A DNA stretch of 64,000 nucleotides from Salibacterium aidingense DSM 18341 (GTDB lineage: Bacteria > Bacillota > Bacilli > Bacillales > Marinococcaceae). The stretch covers positions 1 to 64,000 of the forward strand of contig NZ_AUCI01000016.1 in NCBI RefSeq assembly GCF_000429685.1. The letters run 5' to 3'. Below, piece after piece: positions 39,868 to 49,865 of this stretch. The notes beneath the pieces are model-generated. The model was not told the origin of the DNA. It saw only the letters and a program-made list of their open reading frames with translations, and made no database searches. Within the stretch, counting starts at the first letter, position 1, and the number at the start of each line of letters is the position of its first letter. Both the position numbers and the translations under genes were made by a program.

Positions 39868-39882
39868 TTGTCGAAACGACAA
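39868..39882. promoter_or_regulatory. Spo0A-box-like inverted repeat upstream of dnaA
   Basis: TTGTCGAAACGACAA contains the Spo0A core TTGTCGAA on the plus strand and a one-mismatch copy on the minus strand. A second exact TTGTCGAA lies at 40149-40156 within the box cluster. Spo0A is known to bind the B. subtilis origin; here binding is inferred. An 8-mer match is expected about twice per window by chance. Confidence 0.45.
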
Positions 39883-39924
39883 TAATATAGTAGAAAAACG
39901 GCGCATACACAATGTTCACATGGG

Positions 39925-40189
39925 TGTGGACAAACTAATTCACCATATGTGGATTCTTATCCACACTCTTATTAACAGATGTGGATAAAACAGAATCATT
40001 TTTGACTTATCCAGAGTAAAAACAAATATATCATACCAAAAATAAAAACTAGTGACAACGGCTTTTCGTAAGGTTATCCACATTATCAATACCTTGTGCA
40101 AAAGAATTATCAACACCACTATATTATGTGCGTAAGTTGTAGATAATTTTGTCGAAAAAATGTATGTTCGCTATTATTATTTATCCACA
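39925..40189. other. oriC: oriC DnaA-box cluster between dnaA and rpmH
   Basis: Perfect DnaA boxes: TTATCCACA at 39957-39965, 40074-40082 and 40181-40189, and its complement TGTGGATAA at 39980-39988. Near-matches: TGTGGACAA (39925), TGTGGATTC (39948), TTATCCAGA (40007), TTATCAACA (40107), TGTGCGTAA (40127) and TGTAGATAA (40138). About ten boxes in 265 bp identify the incA/incB-type half of a bipartite Bacillus origin. The 620-bp gap between dnaA and rpmH holds this cluster, the dnaA promoter region and the rpmH promoter. Confidence 0.93.
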
Positions 40190-40243
40190 AGACGTTGAAA
40201 GGTTTATCCTATTTTTTATAGAGGGCGAAGTGGAAGGGAAAGC

Positions 40244-40273
40244 TTGACAACCCAAAGACATACTCTATATAAT
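40244..40273 (+). promoter_or_regulatory. Promoter of rpmH
   Basis: TTGACA (40244-40249) and TATAAT (40268-40273), perfect sigma-A hexamers with an 18-bp spacer, about 50 bp upstream of rpmH. Confidence 0.85.
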
Positions 40274-40322
40274 TTACGGGAATGTCATTGAATTAGATTC
40301 CTCGAGGGAGGTGCAAAATAGA

Positions 40323-40460
40323 ATGGGTAAACCAACATTTACACCGAATAACCGCAAGCGGAAAAAAGTACACGGGTTCCGTGAACGCATGAGTACAAAA
40401 AAAGGTCGTCAGGTACTTAAAAACCGGCGTCGTAAAGGACGAAAAGTTATTTCTGCTTAA
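40323..40460 (+). CDS. rpmH: 50S ribosomal protein L34
   Basis: 45-residue, very basic protein beginning [20 protein letters not shown] and ending [10 protein letters not shown], the complete L34 sequence pattern. Preceded by GAGGGAGGTG. It is part of the large ribosomal subunit. It lies beside oriC and upstream of rnpA, an order conserved through bacteria. A terminator follows immediately, so rnpA depends on read-through or on its own promoter. Confidence 0.98.
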   Translation: MGKPTFTPNNRKRKKVHGFRERMSTKKGRQVLKNRRRKGRKVISA

Positions 40461-40488
40461 GACCACTGATCTAACAGTGGTCTTTTTT
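40461..40488 (+). terminator. Terminator after rpmH
   Basis: GACCACTG / CAGTGGTC stem with loop ATCTAA and T6, directly after the rpmH stop codon. Confidence 0.88.
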
Positions 40489-40538
40489 CCACTATTGGGG
40501 CTTTTACATAGGGCTGAACAGAAATGGAGGGGCCTGGG

Positions 40539-40895
40539 GTGAAGAAAGAATATAGAATCAAAAAGAATCATGAATTCAGCCGCATATTTGAGAAAGGAAA
40601 ATCGTCAGCAAACCGGCAGTTTGTTATTTATGTTATGGATCATAAAGAGGCTGCTCATTTTCGTGTTGGTCTTACGGTTAGTAAGAAAATGGGGAATGCA
40701 GTGACACGGAACCGGATTAAACGGCTCTTGAGAGAAGCATTGCGTGAGCTCGAGGATCAGCTGATGGACGGCAGGGATTATATCATTATTGCAAGAAAAC
40801 CTGTCGTTCAAATGAATTATGTAGATATCAAGAAAAGCTTAAAGCATGTCATGAATGTAGCCGGTGTGTTAAAAAAACACGATGTTAAAAAATGA
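40539..40895 (+). CDS. rnpA: Ribonuclease P protein component
   Basis: 118 residues from GTG 40539, chosen because GGAGGGG precedes it and homologues begin MKKEYRIKK. The conserved RNR motif region is KKMGNAVTRNRIKRLLREA (about 53-71), with the central cleft strand RVGLTVSKK. It binds RNase P RNA and helps cleave tRNA 5' leaders. It lies between rpmH and yidC. Confidence 0.96.
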   Translation: MKKEYRIKKNHEFSRIFEKGKSSANRQFVIYVMDHKEAAHFRVGLTVSKKMGNAVTRNRIKRLLREALRELEDQLMDGRDYIIIARKPVVQMNYVDIKKSLKHVMNVAGVLKKHDVKK

Positions 40896-41015
40896 TTCCT
40901 TTATTTCTTCCTTCGTCTCCGCTAAAATATATGAAGGCCTGTTTCATCATGTGTCAGCGTTATCATACGCTTTTACAGGGATTTATAGATTTAAACTTTT
41001 CAAGGAGGAACTCTT

Positions 41016-41792
41016 GTGTACAAGAAAATAGGCGTAGCGGCAATGCTTGCTGCCTTTATGGTTTTAATGACAGGATGTATGGATGTTAATGAACCGATAA
41101 CGGAGGACAGTGAAGGAATCTGGAATTCGATTTTTGTCTATCCGCTTTCGTGGCTGATCATCCAAATTGCTGAAATGACGGGGGAAGATTATGGGTTATC
41201 GATTATCATTGTCACGATCTTTCTAAGAATCCTCATTCTCCCTTTAATGATTAAACAGACAAAAAGCGCAGCGGCTATGCAGGAAATTCAGCCGGAAATG
41301 CAGAAGTTGAGAGAGAAATACAGCGCTAAGGATCAACAGACGCAGCAGAAACTGCAGCAGGAAACGATGGAGCTCTTTCAAAAGCACAAAATTAACCCGC
41401 TTGCCGGCTGTCTGCCGATTTTTATTCAGATGCCGATTTTAATTGCTTTTTATCATGCGATCATGCGGACAGAAGCTATAGGAGGGCATAATTTTCTTTG
41501 GTTCCAGCTGGGACAGCCTGATTATGTTCTTCCGCTCATAGCCGGGGCAACGACCTTTATCCAGCAGAAAATGATGATGGTCTCCGATAACCCGCAGATG
41601 AAGATTCTGATGTATATGATGCCGTTTATGATCACAGCCTTTGCCTTCTTTTTCCCATCGGCCCTTGCCCTTTACTGGGTGGTCGGTAACTTATTCATGA
41701 TTGCTCAAACGTATTTTATTACGGGACCCGGAGCTCGGAAGAAACGAGAAGCGAAAACGGAAGCTAAAGCGGGGGGAGCGAATAAAAAGTGA
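41016..41792 (+). CDS. yidC1: Membrane protein insertase YidC (SpoIIIJ type)
   Basis: 258 residues, GTG start with AGGAGG upstream. Lipoprotein signal with lipobox LMTGC (Cys about 21). Five membrane segments follow; the conserved hydrophilic-groove arginine is in [13 protein letters not shown], and a long coiled-coil cytoplasmic loop ([20 protein letters not shown]) precedes [16 protein letters not shown]. The C-terminal tail is basic. It inserts membrane proteins with or without Sec, and is required for forespore development in B. subtilis. Overlaps jag by 4 bp. Confidence 0.95.
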   Translation: MYKKIGVAAMLAAFMVLMTGCMDVNEPITEDSEGIWNSIFVYPLSWLIIQIAEMTGEDYGLSIIIVTIFLRILILPLMIKQTKSAAAMQEIQPEMQKLREKYSAKDQQTQQKLQQETMELFQKHKINPLAGCLPIFIQMPILIAFYHAIMRTEAIGGHNFLWFQLGQPDYVLPLIAGATTFIQQKMMMVSDNPQMKILMYMMPFMITAFAFFFPSALALYWVVGNLFMIAQTYFITGPGARKKREAKTEAKAGGANKK

Positions 41793-42412
41793 AAACAGTA
41801 AAGGTTTCGGGAAAAACGATAGAGGAAGCAATATCAAACGCGTTGAAGGAACTGGAAACAAAGGAACCGGAGCAGATTGAATACACGGTTCTGGAGGAGC
41901 CCAAAAGCGGATTTTTAGGCTTTATCGGTGCGAAACCGGCAATATTGGAGGCTTCTTTAAAACGGGATCCCATCGAAGAAGCGGAACAATTTCTTTTAAA
42001 CGTTATTGACGATATGGGAGTTCGGGTTCAGGTAGAGAAGCTGAAAGAAGGCAGAGAAACTACATTTTCCCTGACAGGCGAAGATCTTGGAGTGATGATT
42101 GGGAAACGCGGAAAAACGCTTGATTCCCTGCAATACCTTGTGAATCTGGTGGCAAATCGGTTTGCGGATCGTCATGCCCGCATTGTACTGGATGCAGAAA
42201 ATTACCGCCAGAGACGTCAGGAAGCATTGGAGCAGTTGGCGGAACGGCTGGCCTTCAAAGCTGCCCGTTCAGGAGAAAACGTAGTGTTAGAACCGATGAC
42301 AGCCAGAGAAAGAAAAATCATTCACGCTGCCCTGCAGCGTAACGACGATGTCGACACATATTCAGATGGCACCGAACCCCGGCGTTACGTAGTTATTGCC
42401 CCAAAATCTTAA
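41789..42412 (+). CDS. jag: Jag/KhpB (EloR) RNA-binding protein
   Basis: 207 residues, GTG start overlapping the yidC stop. Jag N-terminal domain ([18 protein letters not shown], with [12 protein letters not shown]), a type II KH domain with [15 protein letters not shown] (about 110-124), and an R3H domain with R-x3-H near [25 protein letters not shown]. It binds RNA and is linked to cell elongation control with KhpA in other Firmicutes. Translationally coupled to yidC. Confidence 0.95.
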   Translation: MKTVKVSGKTIEEAISNALKELETKEPEQIEYTVLEEPKSGFLGFIGAKPAILEASLKRDPIEEAEQFLLNVIDDMGVRVQVEKLKEGRETTFSLTGEDLGVMIGKRGKTLDSLQYLVNLVANRFADRHARIVLDAENYRQRRQEALEQLAERLAFKAARSGENVVLEPMTARERKIIHAALQRNDDVDTYSDGTEPRRYVVIAPKS

Positions 42413-42440
42413 TCACGAACCGAAAACTTTACCGAGAAAT

Positions 42441-42470
42441 AAGCACCCGCTGGAAAGCGGGTGCTTTTTT
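42441..42470 (+). terminator. Terminator after jag
   Basis: AAGCACCCGC / GCGGGTGCTT perfect 10-bp stem, loop TGGAAA, T6. Confidence 0.92.
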
Positions 42471-42556
42471 AGGTGGCATATGCGCAAGCTATAGGATGGA
42501 TGCCCCGAACGTGGAAGGCAGTAGGAGCAGCTGAATTGGGCTTATCCCGTGCGGAA

Positions 42557-42735
42557 GGACATTTATTCCTCTATTTCTTTGATTGTTCCTATTTTAAAGG
42601 GAAGTTGGGACATTTGTTCCGTTATTTCTCCTTTTTAGCGTAAATGAACCGGGCCAAAGCCGGATAGCGGAATAAATGTCCAAAAAAGAGGCTCCGTCTC
42701 CCTCATTCTTCCACTTAACGGAATAAATGTCCGCC
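42557..42735. repeat. 180-bp four-unit intergenic repeat, copy 3
   Basis: Two forward units (GGACATTTATTCCTCTATTT from 42557; GGACATTTGTTCCGTTATTT from 42608) and two inverted units (GGATAGCGGAATAAATGTCC from 42662; TTAACGGAATAAATGTCC from 42715). After unit 2 comes CTCCTTTTTAGCGTAAA, whose complement occurs in copy 1, so the whole element, not just the short units, is related. It occupies the middle of the 562-bp gap between jag and mnmE; the remainder holds the jag terminator and the DnaA-box pair. Confidence 0.85.
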
Positions 42736-42851
42736 GGGGACTCTTCCGCAGCGAATGGTAAGAAAGTTTCGGTTTGGTGAATTTAGAGTTCACTCTAGCT
42801 GGGATCGTAAGATTGTGGGTAAGTGGAAAAGCTGATAAAAGAGGAGTATAG

Positions 42852-42869
42852 TTATCCACATGTGGATAT
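42852..42869. promoter_or_regulatory. Inverted DnaA-box pair upstream of mnmE
   Basis: TTATCCACATGTGGATAT: a perfect DnaA box (42852-42860) directly abuts an inverted near-perfect box (42861-42869), forming a palindrome about 105 bp before mnmE and 2.7 kb from the oriC cluster. It may be a DnaA-regulated site or a DnaA-titration site. Confidence 0.6.
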
Positions 42870-42974
42870 TTTAATCTTCACTAAAAGTGGGCTTTATGAT
42901 ATTCTATTATGTTAGGGAAACTAAAAATAATACCATGCTATAGGCAGTAAAAATACAGAAGGGAGGGGAGAAGG

Positions 42975-44354
42975 ATGGAATTTGATACGATAGCAGCTAT
43001 TTCAACTCCTTCGGGGGAAGGAGCGATAGCGATCGTGCGGGTCAGCGGCGAGGATGCCCTTTCTATTGCGGATAAAGTGTATAAAGGAAAAGAAACGTTA
43101 TCGAAGGTAGATACCCACACCATTCATTATGGCCATGTCGCCAATCCGGAAACAGAAGAAGTTGTGGAGGAAGTTATGATTTCCGTCCTTCGTGCCCCTA
43201 AAACATTTACCCGGGAAGACGTGGTGGAAATCAACTGTCACGGGGGCCTTGTCTCCGTCAATAAAGTACTTGATCTTGTCCTTAGTCAGGGAGCCCGTTT
43301 GGCAGAACCAGGAGAATTTACTAAACGGGCTTTTTTAAATGGCAGGATTGACTTATCGCAAGCCGAAGCCGTGATGGATCTAATTCGGGCGAAAACGGAT
43401 CGGGCAATGAATGTGGCCATGAAACAGGTAGAAGGACGATTATCCGGACGGATCCGCCGTCTTCGGCAGCAGCTGCTGGAAACTGTGGCAAACGTAGAAG
43501 TGAACATCGATTATCCGGAATACGACGACGCCGAAACAATAACCCTGGATACTCTGACGGCCCGGGCGGGTGTCGTCCGGGATGAAATAGACAATCTGCT
43601 GACGACCGCAAAACAGGGGAAGATTTTAAGGGAAGGACTGGCTACTGCTATTATCGGCCGGCCCAACGTTGGAAAGTCTTCGTTAATGAACAGCCTTGTT
43701 CATGAAAATAAAGCCATTGTAACAGAAGTTCCCGGCACCACCCGGGACGTGCTCGAAGAGTATGTTAATGTGCGCGGGGTGCCTTTGCGGTTAATCGATA
43801 CGGCAGGGATTCGGGAAACCGAGGATATCGTGGAAAAAATCGGCGTGGAACGTTCCCGTCAGGTATTGAAGGAAGCGGAACTTATTCTTTTAGTCATTAA
43901 TAGTGCAGAAGAGCTGACGAAAGAAGATGAAGCATTGTTTCAGGCGATACAGGGGATGAATGCGGTTGTTATTTTAAATAAAACAGATTTGGAGAAAAAT
44001 GTGGATGAAGATAGAATCAGGGAGCTGTCCTCCGGGCGACCGGTCATTACGGCTTCTTTATTACAGGATGAAGGGATTGATGAACTGGAGGAGTCCATCT
44101 CCCAGTTGTTTTTTGAAGAAGGAGTGGAGACAGCTGATCTAAGCTATCTTTCCAACGCCCGGCACATCGGCCTGTTGAACCAGGCAAAACGTTCCATCAA
44201 TGATGCATTGGAAGCTGCGGAAATGGAAGTCCCCGTGGATATGATACAGATCGATATCACGAGGGCTTGGGAACAATTAGGAGAGATTGTTGGAGAAAAC
44301 GTTCACGAAAGCTTGATAGATCAACTGTTTTCCCAGTTTTGTCTTGGAAAATAA
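42975..44354 (+). CDS. mnmE: tRNA modification GTPase MnmE
   Basis: 459 residues. N-terminal formyl-THF-binding domain, central helical domain, and an inserted G domain with G1 (GRPNVGKSS, about 228), G2 (PGTTRD), G3 (DTAG) and G4 (NKTD). The C-terminus is FCLGK with the catalytic Cys. With MnmG it forms the cmnm5U modification at the tRNA wobble uridine. GGGAGGGGAGAAGG precedes the start. It is followed directly by mnmG. Confidence 0.98.
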   Translation: MEFDTIAAISTPSGEGAIAIVRVSGEDALSIADKVYKGKETLSKVDTHTIHYGHVANPETEEVVEEVMISVLRAPKTFTREDVVEINCHGGLVSVNKVLDLVLSQGARLAEPGEFTKRAFLNGRIDLSQAEAVMDLIRAKTDRAMNVAMKQVEGRLSGRIRRLRQQLLETVANVEVNIDYPEYDDAETITLDTLTARAGVVRDEIDNLLTTAKQGKILREGLATAIIGRPNVGKSSLMNSLVHENKAIVTEVPGTTRDVLEEYVNVRGVPLRLIDTAGIRETEDIVEKIGVERSRQVLKEAELILLVINSAEELTKEDEALFQAIQGMNAVVILNKTDLEKNVDEDRIRELSSGRPVITASLLQDEGIDELEESISQLFFEEGVETADLSYLSNARHIGLLNQAKRSINDALEAAEMEVPVDMIQIDITRAWEQLGEIVGENVHESLIDQLFSQFCLGK

Positions 44355-44370
44355 AAAGGAGGTTAAAATT

Positions 44371-46260
44371 ATGCCATACGAAGGCGGAAAATATGACGTG
44401 ATTGTCATTGGTGCTGGTCACGCCGGAGTAGAAGCCGGTTTGGCAGCAGCGCGGATGGGATCAAACACCTTGATGTTAACGCTGAATTTGGATTCTGTCG
44501 CATTTATGCCCTGCAACCCGTCTGTCGGAGGACCTGCAAAAGGAATAGTGGTCCGTGAAATAGATGCGCTGGGCGGAGAAATGGCAAGAAATATTGATAA
44601 AACCCACATCCAGATGCGGATGCTGAATACGAGAAAAGGACCGGCAGTACGTGCGTTAAGGGCCCAGGCAGATAAATTCCTGTATCAGCAGGAAATGAAA
44701 AAAACCTTGGAAGATCAGGAAAACCTTGTGCTTCGGCAGGGACTGGTGGAAGAATTAATTGTAGAAGACGGCCTATGCAAAGGGGTCGTAACAAACACCG
44801 GAGCGTCCTATTATGCGAAAACAACCGTAGTGACCACCGGGACGTATCTCAGAGGAAAAATTATTCTCGGGGATCTGGCCTACGAAAGTGGTCCGAATAA
44901 CATGCAGCCTTCCATTAATCTTTCACACAGCCTGCAAAAACAAGGCTTTGACATGGAACGTTTCAAGACCGGAACCCCTCCCCGGGTAAACAGCGGCAGC
45001 ATTGATTATGATAAAACCGAAATGCAGCCGGGGGATGAACAGCCGCGGGCATTTTCTTATGAAACCACCAAATATATTACGGATCAGCTTCCCTGCTGGC
45101 TTACCTATACAGGTGAAGACACCCATGCGCTGATTAATGATAATCTGACGCGTTCGCCGATGTATTCAGGAATGATCGAAGGGACAGGACCTCGTTATTG
45201 TCCTTCGATTGAAGATAAGATTGTCCGTTTTCATGATAAACCGAAGCACCAGATCTTTCTGGAGCCGGAAGGAAGAAATACGTCGGAAGTCTATGTACAG
45301 GGACTTTCTACAAGCCTGCCGGAAGATGTGCAGTTTAATATGCTAAAAACCATTCCAGGGCTGGAAAACGTACGGATGATGCGGCCGGGTTATGCGATTG
45401 AATACGATGCCATCATGCCGACACAGCTGTGGCCGACGCTGGAAACGAAGAAAGTGGAAAATCTGTTTACCGCAGGGCAGATTAATGGTACTTCCGGATA
45501 TGAAGAAGCAGCCGGTCAGGGTATCATGGCAGGTATTAATGCAGCCCGGAAGGCACAGAATAAAGAAGGTGTCATTCTAAACCGTTCGGATGCCTATATT
45601 GGCGTATTAATTGATGATCTGGTGACAAAAGGCACGGATGAACCTTATCGTCTGTTGACGTCCAGGGCAGAATACCGTCTGCTGCTCCGTCACGATAATG
45701 CAGATCTGCGCCTGACCGAAATCGGTCATGATATCGGAATGATCAAAGCGGATCGCTACGAGCGATTCGTCCGTAAAAAAGAGGCCATCGCTAAAGAAAA
45801 AGGCCGCCTTGAGAATACGACCGTTAAACCAAGTGACGAACTGCAGCAGATGCTGGAATCCAAAGATTCTTCTCCAATGAAAGAAGCAGTGTCTGCAGCA
45901 CACTTATTGAAGCGGCCGGAATTGGGATACGATGATGTTATTCCGTTTGCTCCGGGAGGCGAGGCTCTGACCCCGGATGTAGCAGAACAGGTAGAAATTC
46001 AAACGAAATATGAAGGCTATATTGCCAAACAAATGGAACAAGTGGAACGAATGAACAAAATGGAAGAAAAGAAAATTCCGAATGACATTGATTATACGCA
46101 GATATCCGGGCTGGCAACCGAGGCCGTTCAGAAATTATCGGAAGTAAAACCGATTTCTGTAGGTCAGGCTTCCAGAGTTTCCGGCGTAAACCCGTCCGAT
46201 ATTTCCATCCTGCTTGTATATATTGAACAAGGAAAATTGGCTAAAACTGCAGAAGCATAA
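44371..46260 (+). CDS. mnmG: tRNA uridine 5-carboxymethylaminomethyl modification enzyme MnmG
   Basis: 629 residues from ATG 44371 (AAAAGGAGG upstream), start [20 protein letters not shown] with the FAD motif [10 protein letters not shown]. Conserved [12 protein letters not shown] and the C-terminal tRNA-binding helices ([20 protein letters not shown]) are present. It supplies the flavin chemistry of the MnmE-MnmG complex; the gene is 17 bp after mnmE. Confidence 0.98.
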   Translation: MPYEGGKYDVIVIGAGHAGVEAGLAAARMGSNTLMLTLNLDSVAFMPCNPSVGGPAKGIVVREIDALGGEMARNIDKTHIQMRMLNTRKGPAVRALRAQADKFLYQQEMKKTLEDQENLVLRQGLVEELIVEDGLCKGVVTNTGASYYAKTTVVTTGTYLRGKIILGDLAYESGPNNMQPSINLSHSLQKQGFDMERFKTGTPPRVNSGSIDYDKTEMQPGDEQPRAFSYETTKYITDQLPCWLTYTGEDTHALINDNLTRSPMYSGMIEGTGPRYCPSIEDKIVRFHDKPKHQIFLEPEGRNTSEVYVQGLSTSLPEDVQFNMLKTIPGLENVRMMRPGYAIEYDAIMPTQLWPTLETKKVENLFTAGQINGTSGYEEAAGQGIMAGINAARKAQNKEGVILNRSDAYIGVLIDDLVTKGTDEPYRLLTSRAEYRLLLRHDNADLRLTEIGHDIGMIKADRYERFVRKKEAIAKEKGRLENTTVKPSDELQQMLESKDSSPMKEAVSAAHLLKRPELGYDDVIPFAPGGEALTPDVAEQVEIQTKYEGYIAKQMEQVERMNKMEEKKIPNDIDYTQISGLATEAVQKLSEVKPISVGQASRVSGVNPSDISILLVYIEQGKLAKTAEA

Positions 46261-46272
46261 ATAGAAAGAGAG

Positions 46273-46318
46273 AACAGCTCCAGGGTCTCCTGCTGGATAA
46301 AAGACCTGGAGCTGTTTT
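46273..46318 (+). terminator. Terminator after mnmG
   Basis: AACAGCTCCAGG / CCTGGAGCTGTT stem extended by TCT/AGA, T4 on the plus strand, 12 bp after mnmG. Confidence 0.85.
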
Positions 46319-46347
46319 CATACATAATACAAAAGGTGGTTGAAAGG

Positions 46348-47064
46348 ATGAGCAAGCCTCCATTTACGAGCTGGCTGCAAGAAGAGGGCCTAGAACTGTC
46401 AGAAAAACAGCACAAGCAATTTGATTTCTATTACCGGCTGTTGATAGATTGGAATGAGAAAATAAATTTAACGACATTAACCAGGGAAGCAGACGTGTAT
46501 GAGAAGCATTTTTATGACTCTCTTACTCCAGCTTTTTATCACGATTTTCAAAACGATAAAACAATGATAGATATTGGGGCGGGAGCAGGGTTTCCAAGCC
46601 TTCCCCTGAAAATTATTTATCCTCATCTTCATATTGTTATTATCGACTCGTTAAAAAAGAGAATCACTTTTTTAGAACATCTTGCCGCAGACCTGCAGCT
46701 GGAAAATGTTCATTTTCTGCATGGACGGGCGGAAGATAAAGCTCACGCTCCAGAACATAGGGAACACTATGACACAGCAGTAGCGCGTGCCGTAGCAAAA
46801 ATGCCGGTCCTGACAGAATTGTGTCTGCCGTTTGTAAAAAGAAAAGGAACGTTTATTGCGTTAAAAGGGTCGGAAGGTCTGAACGAAAAAGAGCAGGCCG
46901 GCACTGCCTGCCGCACGCTGGGAGGACGGTGGCAGGAGGCTTCTGCATTAACACTGCCCAATGAAGAAAGTACAAGATATATTTTAAAAATGGAGAAAGT
47001 GGACCATACTCCGCGGAAGTATCCGCGTAAAGCAGGGACTCCCGCCAAAAAACCAATGGTATAG
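46348..47064 (+). CDS. rsmG: 16S rRNA (guanine527-N7)-methyltransferase RsmG
   Basis: 238 residues from ATG 46348; the AAAGGTGG upstream sits at good distance. SAM-binding motif DIGAGAGFPSLPLKI (about 75-89), and the RsmG signature AVARAVAKMPVLTELCLPFVK. It methylates G527 of 16S rRNA; loss gives low-level streptomycin resistance in related species. Located between mnmG and noc, the conserved order. Confidence 0.97.
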   Translation: MSKPPFTSWLQEEGLELSEKQHKQFDFYYRLLIDWNEKINLTTLTREADVYEKHFYDSLTPAFYHDFQNDKTMIDIGAGAGFPSLPLKIIYPHLHIVIIDSLKKRITFLEHLAADLQLENVHFLHGRAEDKAHAPEHREHYDTAVARAVAKMPVLTELCLPFVKRKGTFIALKGSEGLNEKEQAGTACRTLGGRWQEASALTLPNEESTRYILKMEKVDHTPRKYPRKAGTPAKKPMV

Positions 47065-47186
47065 CCAGGTGGTAGACATTGGATGCAGTCATGGTAAAAT
47101 ATAATCAGGTTATAGGGGAAAGAAGGAAACGCCCTTTTTGGCTGGAAGAAATAGAATGTAGTTAATTAGTAAGGTGGTGTCAGGCA

Positions 47187-48023
47187 ATGAAGCAATCGCT
47201 TCAAAAATGGTTTGGCCTGGGGGAACAGCAGGAAGAAAAAGAGGAGCATCCGGAAGAAATCAAGTACCTGCCTGTGGATAAAATTACAGCCAATCCATTT
47301 CAACCGCGAACTATTTTCCAGGAGGAAAAGATTGCGGAGCTTGCACAATCTATTCGTACTCACGGACTGCTGCAGCCGATCACCGTGCGAGAAAAAGAAG
47401 GACATTATGAAATTATAGCGGGAGAACGACGTTGGCGTGCAGTACTTAGTCTGGGTATGAGCGAAGTTCCGGCAATTGTGAAAGAGTTTAATGATACCGA
47501 AACCGCTTCGGTGGCGTTAATTGAAAATCTGCAGCGGGAAGAACTGACCGCTATTGAAGAAGCATCTGCCTATGCTAAATTATTAGAACTGCATGGATTG
47601 ACCCAGGAAAGCTTAGCGCAGCGTCTTGGAAAAGGCCAGTCCACGGTCGCGAACAAATTAAGGCTTCTTCATCTTAACGAATCAACCCAGCAGGCCTTAA
47701 AGGATAAACATATTACAGAAAGGCACGCAAGGGCTCTTTTATCGGTGAAAGACAGAGAGCAACAGGAGGAGATCCTTCAGGCCGTCATTCAACGTGAATT
47801 GAATGTGAAACAAACGGAACAGTTAATCAAAGAACCATTGGAAGAAAAACCTGCCAAAAAAGCAAAGCCGACCCGGAAACATTTTTCAAAGGATACAAGA
47901 CTGGCTATGAATACGATCCGTCAATCGGTAGATATGGTGGAAAAAAGCGGAATGAATATTGATACAGAAGAAGAAGAGCATGAGGAATATTATCAGTTTA
48001 CCATTCGGATTCCCAAGAAATAA
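47187..48023 (+). CDS. noc: Nucleoid occlusion protein Noc
   Basis: 278 residues, ParB family. The N-terminal amphipathic helix [12 protein letters not shown] is the membrane-targeting segment typical of Noc. The CTPase/ParB domain has PFQPR (about 37), [12 protein letters not shown] (about 73) and [14 protein letters not shown], then an HTH ([20 protein letters not shown]). Noc binds NBS sites spread on the chromosome and blocks FtsZ assembly over the nucleoid. Three perfect NBS copies occur in this window (26392, 48473, 51680), one inside the next gene. Confidence 0.96.
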   Translation: MKQSLQKWFGLGEQQEEKEEHPEEIKYLPVDKITANPFQPRTIFQEEKIAELAQSIRTHGLLQPITVREKEGHYEIIAGERRWRAVLSLGMSEVPAIVKEFNDTETASVALIENLQREELTAIEEASAYAKLLELHGLTQESLAQRLGKGQSTVANKLRLLHLNESTQQALKDKHITERHARALLSVKDREQQEEILQAVIQRELNVKQTEQLIKEPLEEKPAKKAKPTRKHFSKDTRLAMNTIRQSVDMVEKSGMNIDTEEEEHEEYYQFTIRIPKK

Positions 48024-48054
48024 TCTACCTGGCAATGAAGGTAGATTATTTTTT
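48022..48054 (+). terminator. Terminator after noc
   Basis: AATCTACCT / AGGTAGATT perfect 9-bp stem, 8-nt loop, followed by ATTTTTT; it overlaps the noc stop codon. Confidence 0.82.
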
Positions 48055-48169
48055 GGATGTTATCTTCCATGCAATTGCAACATTATTGGTAAAACATGAT
48101 AGAATAAATAATAGAGTTTTAGAAACGACCATTATTATAGCTCGTGGGATGCAGAAAGTAGGTGTACCG

Positions 48170-48931
48170 ATGGCAAAAGTTGTTGCTATTGCGAACCAGA
48201 AAGGCGGCGTTGGCAAAACGACAACAGCTGTTAATATTAGTGCCTGTCTGGCATACATAGGAAAAAAAGTACTGCTCGTTGATATAGATCCGCAGGGAAA
48301 TGCTACAAGCGGAGCGGGAATCGAAAAAGGCGATGTGGATGAGTGCGTGTATAACCTGCTCGTAGAAGATGCCGGGGCTGACCAGGTGATCAGGCATTCC
48401 AGTGTCGAAAACCTGGATGTCGTTCCGTCAACGATTCAGCTTTCCGGTGCTGAAATAGAATTGGTCTCCACTATTTCCCGGGAAATCCGCCTTAAAAAAG
48501 CGCTGTCAGAAATGGATGATTCCTATGATTATATGATTATAGACTGCCCACCTTCCCTTGGCCTTTTAACCATCAACGCATTAACAGCAGCCGATTCGGT
48601 ATTGATCCCGGTTCAGTGTGAATATTACGCATTGGAAGGGCTGAGTCAGCTGCTTAATACGATACGTCTCGTGCAAAAACATTTAAATACAGAACTGGCG
48701 ATTGAGGGTGTATTGCTCACGATGCTTGATGCCCGGACAAACCTTGGCATCCAGGTTATTGAAGAAGTGAAAAAATATTTTCGGGAAAAAGTGTTTGAAA
48801 CGATCATTCCTAGAAATATTCGGTTGGGAGAAGCTCCCAGTTATGGGCTTCCAATCATTCTATATGATGCAAAGTCCAAAGGTGCCCAGGTGTATTTAGA
48901 TTTAGCAAAGGAAGTGACGGCCGATGGGTAG
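48170..48931 (+). CDS. soj: ParA-family ATPase Soj
   Basis: 253 residues from ATG 48170 ([19 protein letters not shown]), the usual Soj start. Deviant Walker [10 protein letters not shown], Walker A' [11 protein letters not shown] and a Walker B-like segment are present. Soj regulates DnaA and, with Spo0J, origin segregation. The gene contains a perfect Noc-binding site at 48473-48486. It overlaps spo0J by 8 bp. Confidence 0.97.
   Translation: MAKVVAIANQKGGVGKTTTAVNISACLAYIGKKVLLVDIDPQGNATSGAGIEKGDVDECVYNLLVEDAGADQVIRHSSVENLDVVPSTIQLSGAEIELVSTISREIRLKKALSEMDDSYDYMIIDCPPSLGLLTINALTAADSVLIPVQCEYYALEGLSQLLNTIRLVQKHLNTELAIEGVLLTMLDARTNLGIQVIEEVKKYFREKVFETIIPRNIRLGEAPSYGLPIILYDAKSKGAQVYLDLAKEVTADG
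48473..48486. promoter_or_regulatory. Noc-binding site (NBS), perfect consensus, inside soj
   Basis: ATTTCCCGGGAAAT within the soj coding sequence (encoding part of ISREIR), 450 bp downstream of noc itself. Confidence 0.85.
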
Positions 48932-49772
48932 AGGTTTAGGACGAGGATTAAATGCTTTTTTTCCGGAAGAAGCGGACAGAGAAGAGAATGTCGTAGAGGA
49001 TGTAAAAGTCAGTGATTTACGGCCTAACCCTTATCAGCCGAGAAAAACGTTTACAGAAGAAGCAATTGAGGAATTAAAAGACTCTATCAGCGAGCATGGG
49101 GTTCTGCAGCCTCTTATTGTCCGAAAAAGTATCAAAGGTTATGAAATCGTAGTAGGAGAACGGCGGTACCGGGCCGCAAAAGCAGCCGGCATGGAAACCG
49201 TACCGGCTGTAGTAAAAGAGTTAACCGATGAAAAGCTGATGGAAGTAGCACTTATTGAAAACCTGCAGCGGGAAAATTTAAATCCATTAGAAGAAGCAAA
49301 AGCGTATGAAAAGCTGATGAAACACCTGGGTGCGACTCAGGATGAACTATCAAAACGGCTCGGCAAAAGCCGTCCCCACATTGCCAATCATCTTCGCCTG
49401 CTGCAGTTATCACCAGCTGTTCAACATAAAATTGAGAATAAAAATATATCCATGGGGCATGGCCGTACCCTGCTCGGTCTGCATGATAAAACCAAAGCAG
49501 ACAAAATTGTGGAAAAAATAGAAAAAGAATCATTAAATGTCCGCCAGACAGAGGAACTAGTCCAGCACATGAATCAAAAGCCGGTTCCGGAGAAAAAAAA
49601 GAAAGAAGCTGCCAGGCCTTCGGTGTTCATTCAGTCAAAAGAAGAAGAACTTCGTTCCTACTTTGGGACCTCTGTTTCTATTAAGAAAGGGAGAAAGAAG
49701 GGGAAGATTGAAATTGAATTCTTAAGTGATGAAGACCTGCAGCGTATTTTAGAATTATTGGAAAATGAATAA
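48924..49772 (+). CDS. spo0J: Chromosome partitioning protein ParB (Spo0J)
   Basis: 282 residues. N-terminus [15 protein letters not shown] (the arginine-containing segment that stimulates Soj), CTP-binding motifs [18 protein letters not shown] (about 79-90) and [17 protein letters not shown] around [21 protein letters not shown], and a C-terminal dimer domain. It loads at parS and spreads; recruits SMC. A candidate parS lies in yaaC at 28548. It overlaps soj. Confidence 0.97.
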   Translation: MGRGLGRGLNAFFPEEADREENVVEDVKVSDLRPNPYQPRKTFTEEAIEELKDSISEHGVLQPLIVRKSIKGYEIVVGERRYRAAKAAGMETVPAVVKELTDEKLMEVALIENLQRENLNPLEEAKAYEKLMKHLGATQDELSKRLGKSRPHIANHLRLLQLSPAVQHKIENKNISMGHGRTLLGLHDKTKADKIVEKIEKESLNVRQTEELVQHMNQKPVPEKKKKEAARPSVFIQSKEEELRSYFGTSVSIKKGRKKGKIEIEFLSDEDLQRILELLENE

Positions 49773-49804
49773 ACATCACCGACATATCGGGGATATGCCG
49801 CTGC

Positions 49805-49843
49805 AAAAACCACGGAGTCCTGTTAAAGGGCCCCGTGGTTTTT
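49805..49843. terminator. Bidirectional terminator between spo0J and yyaC
   Basis: AAAAACCACGG / CCGTGGTTTTT stem, T5 on both strands, between the convergent spo0J and yyaC genes. Confidence 0.85.
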
Positions 49844-49865
49844 ATATGGATGCGGAAGCAGGGGG

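Noticed and set aside
47273-47281. A perfect DnaA box (TGTGGATAA) inside noc
   Set aside because: A single 9-mer on either strand is expected about once in two such windows; without a cluster it is probably chance.
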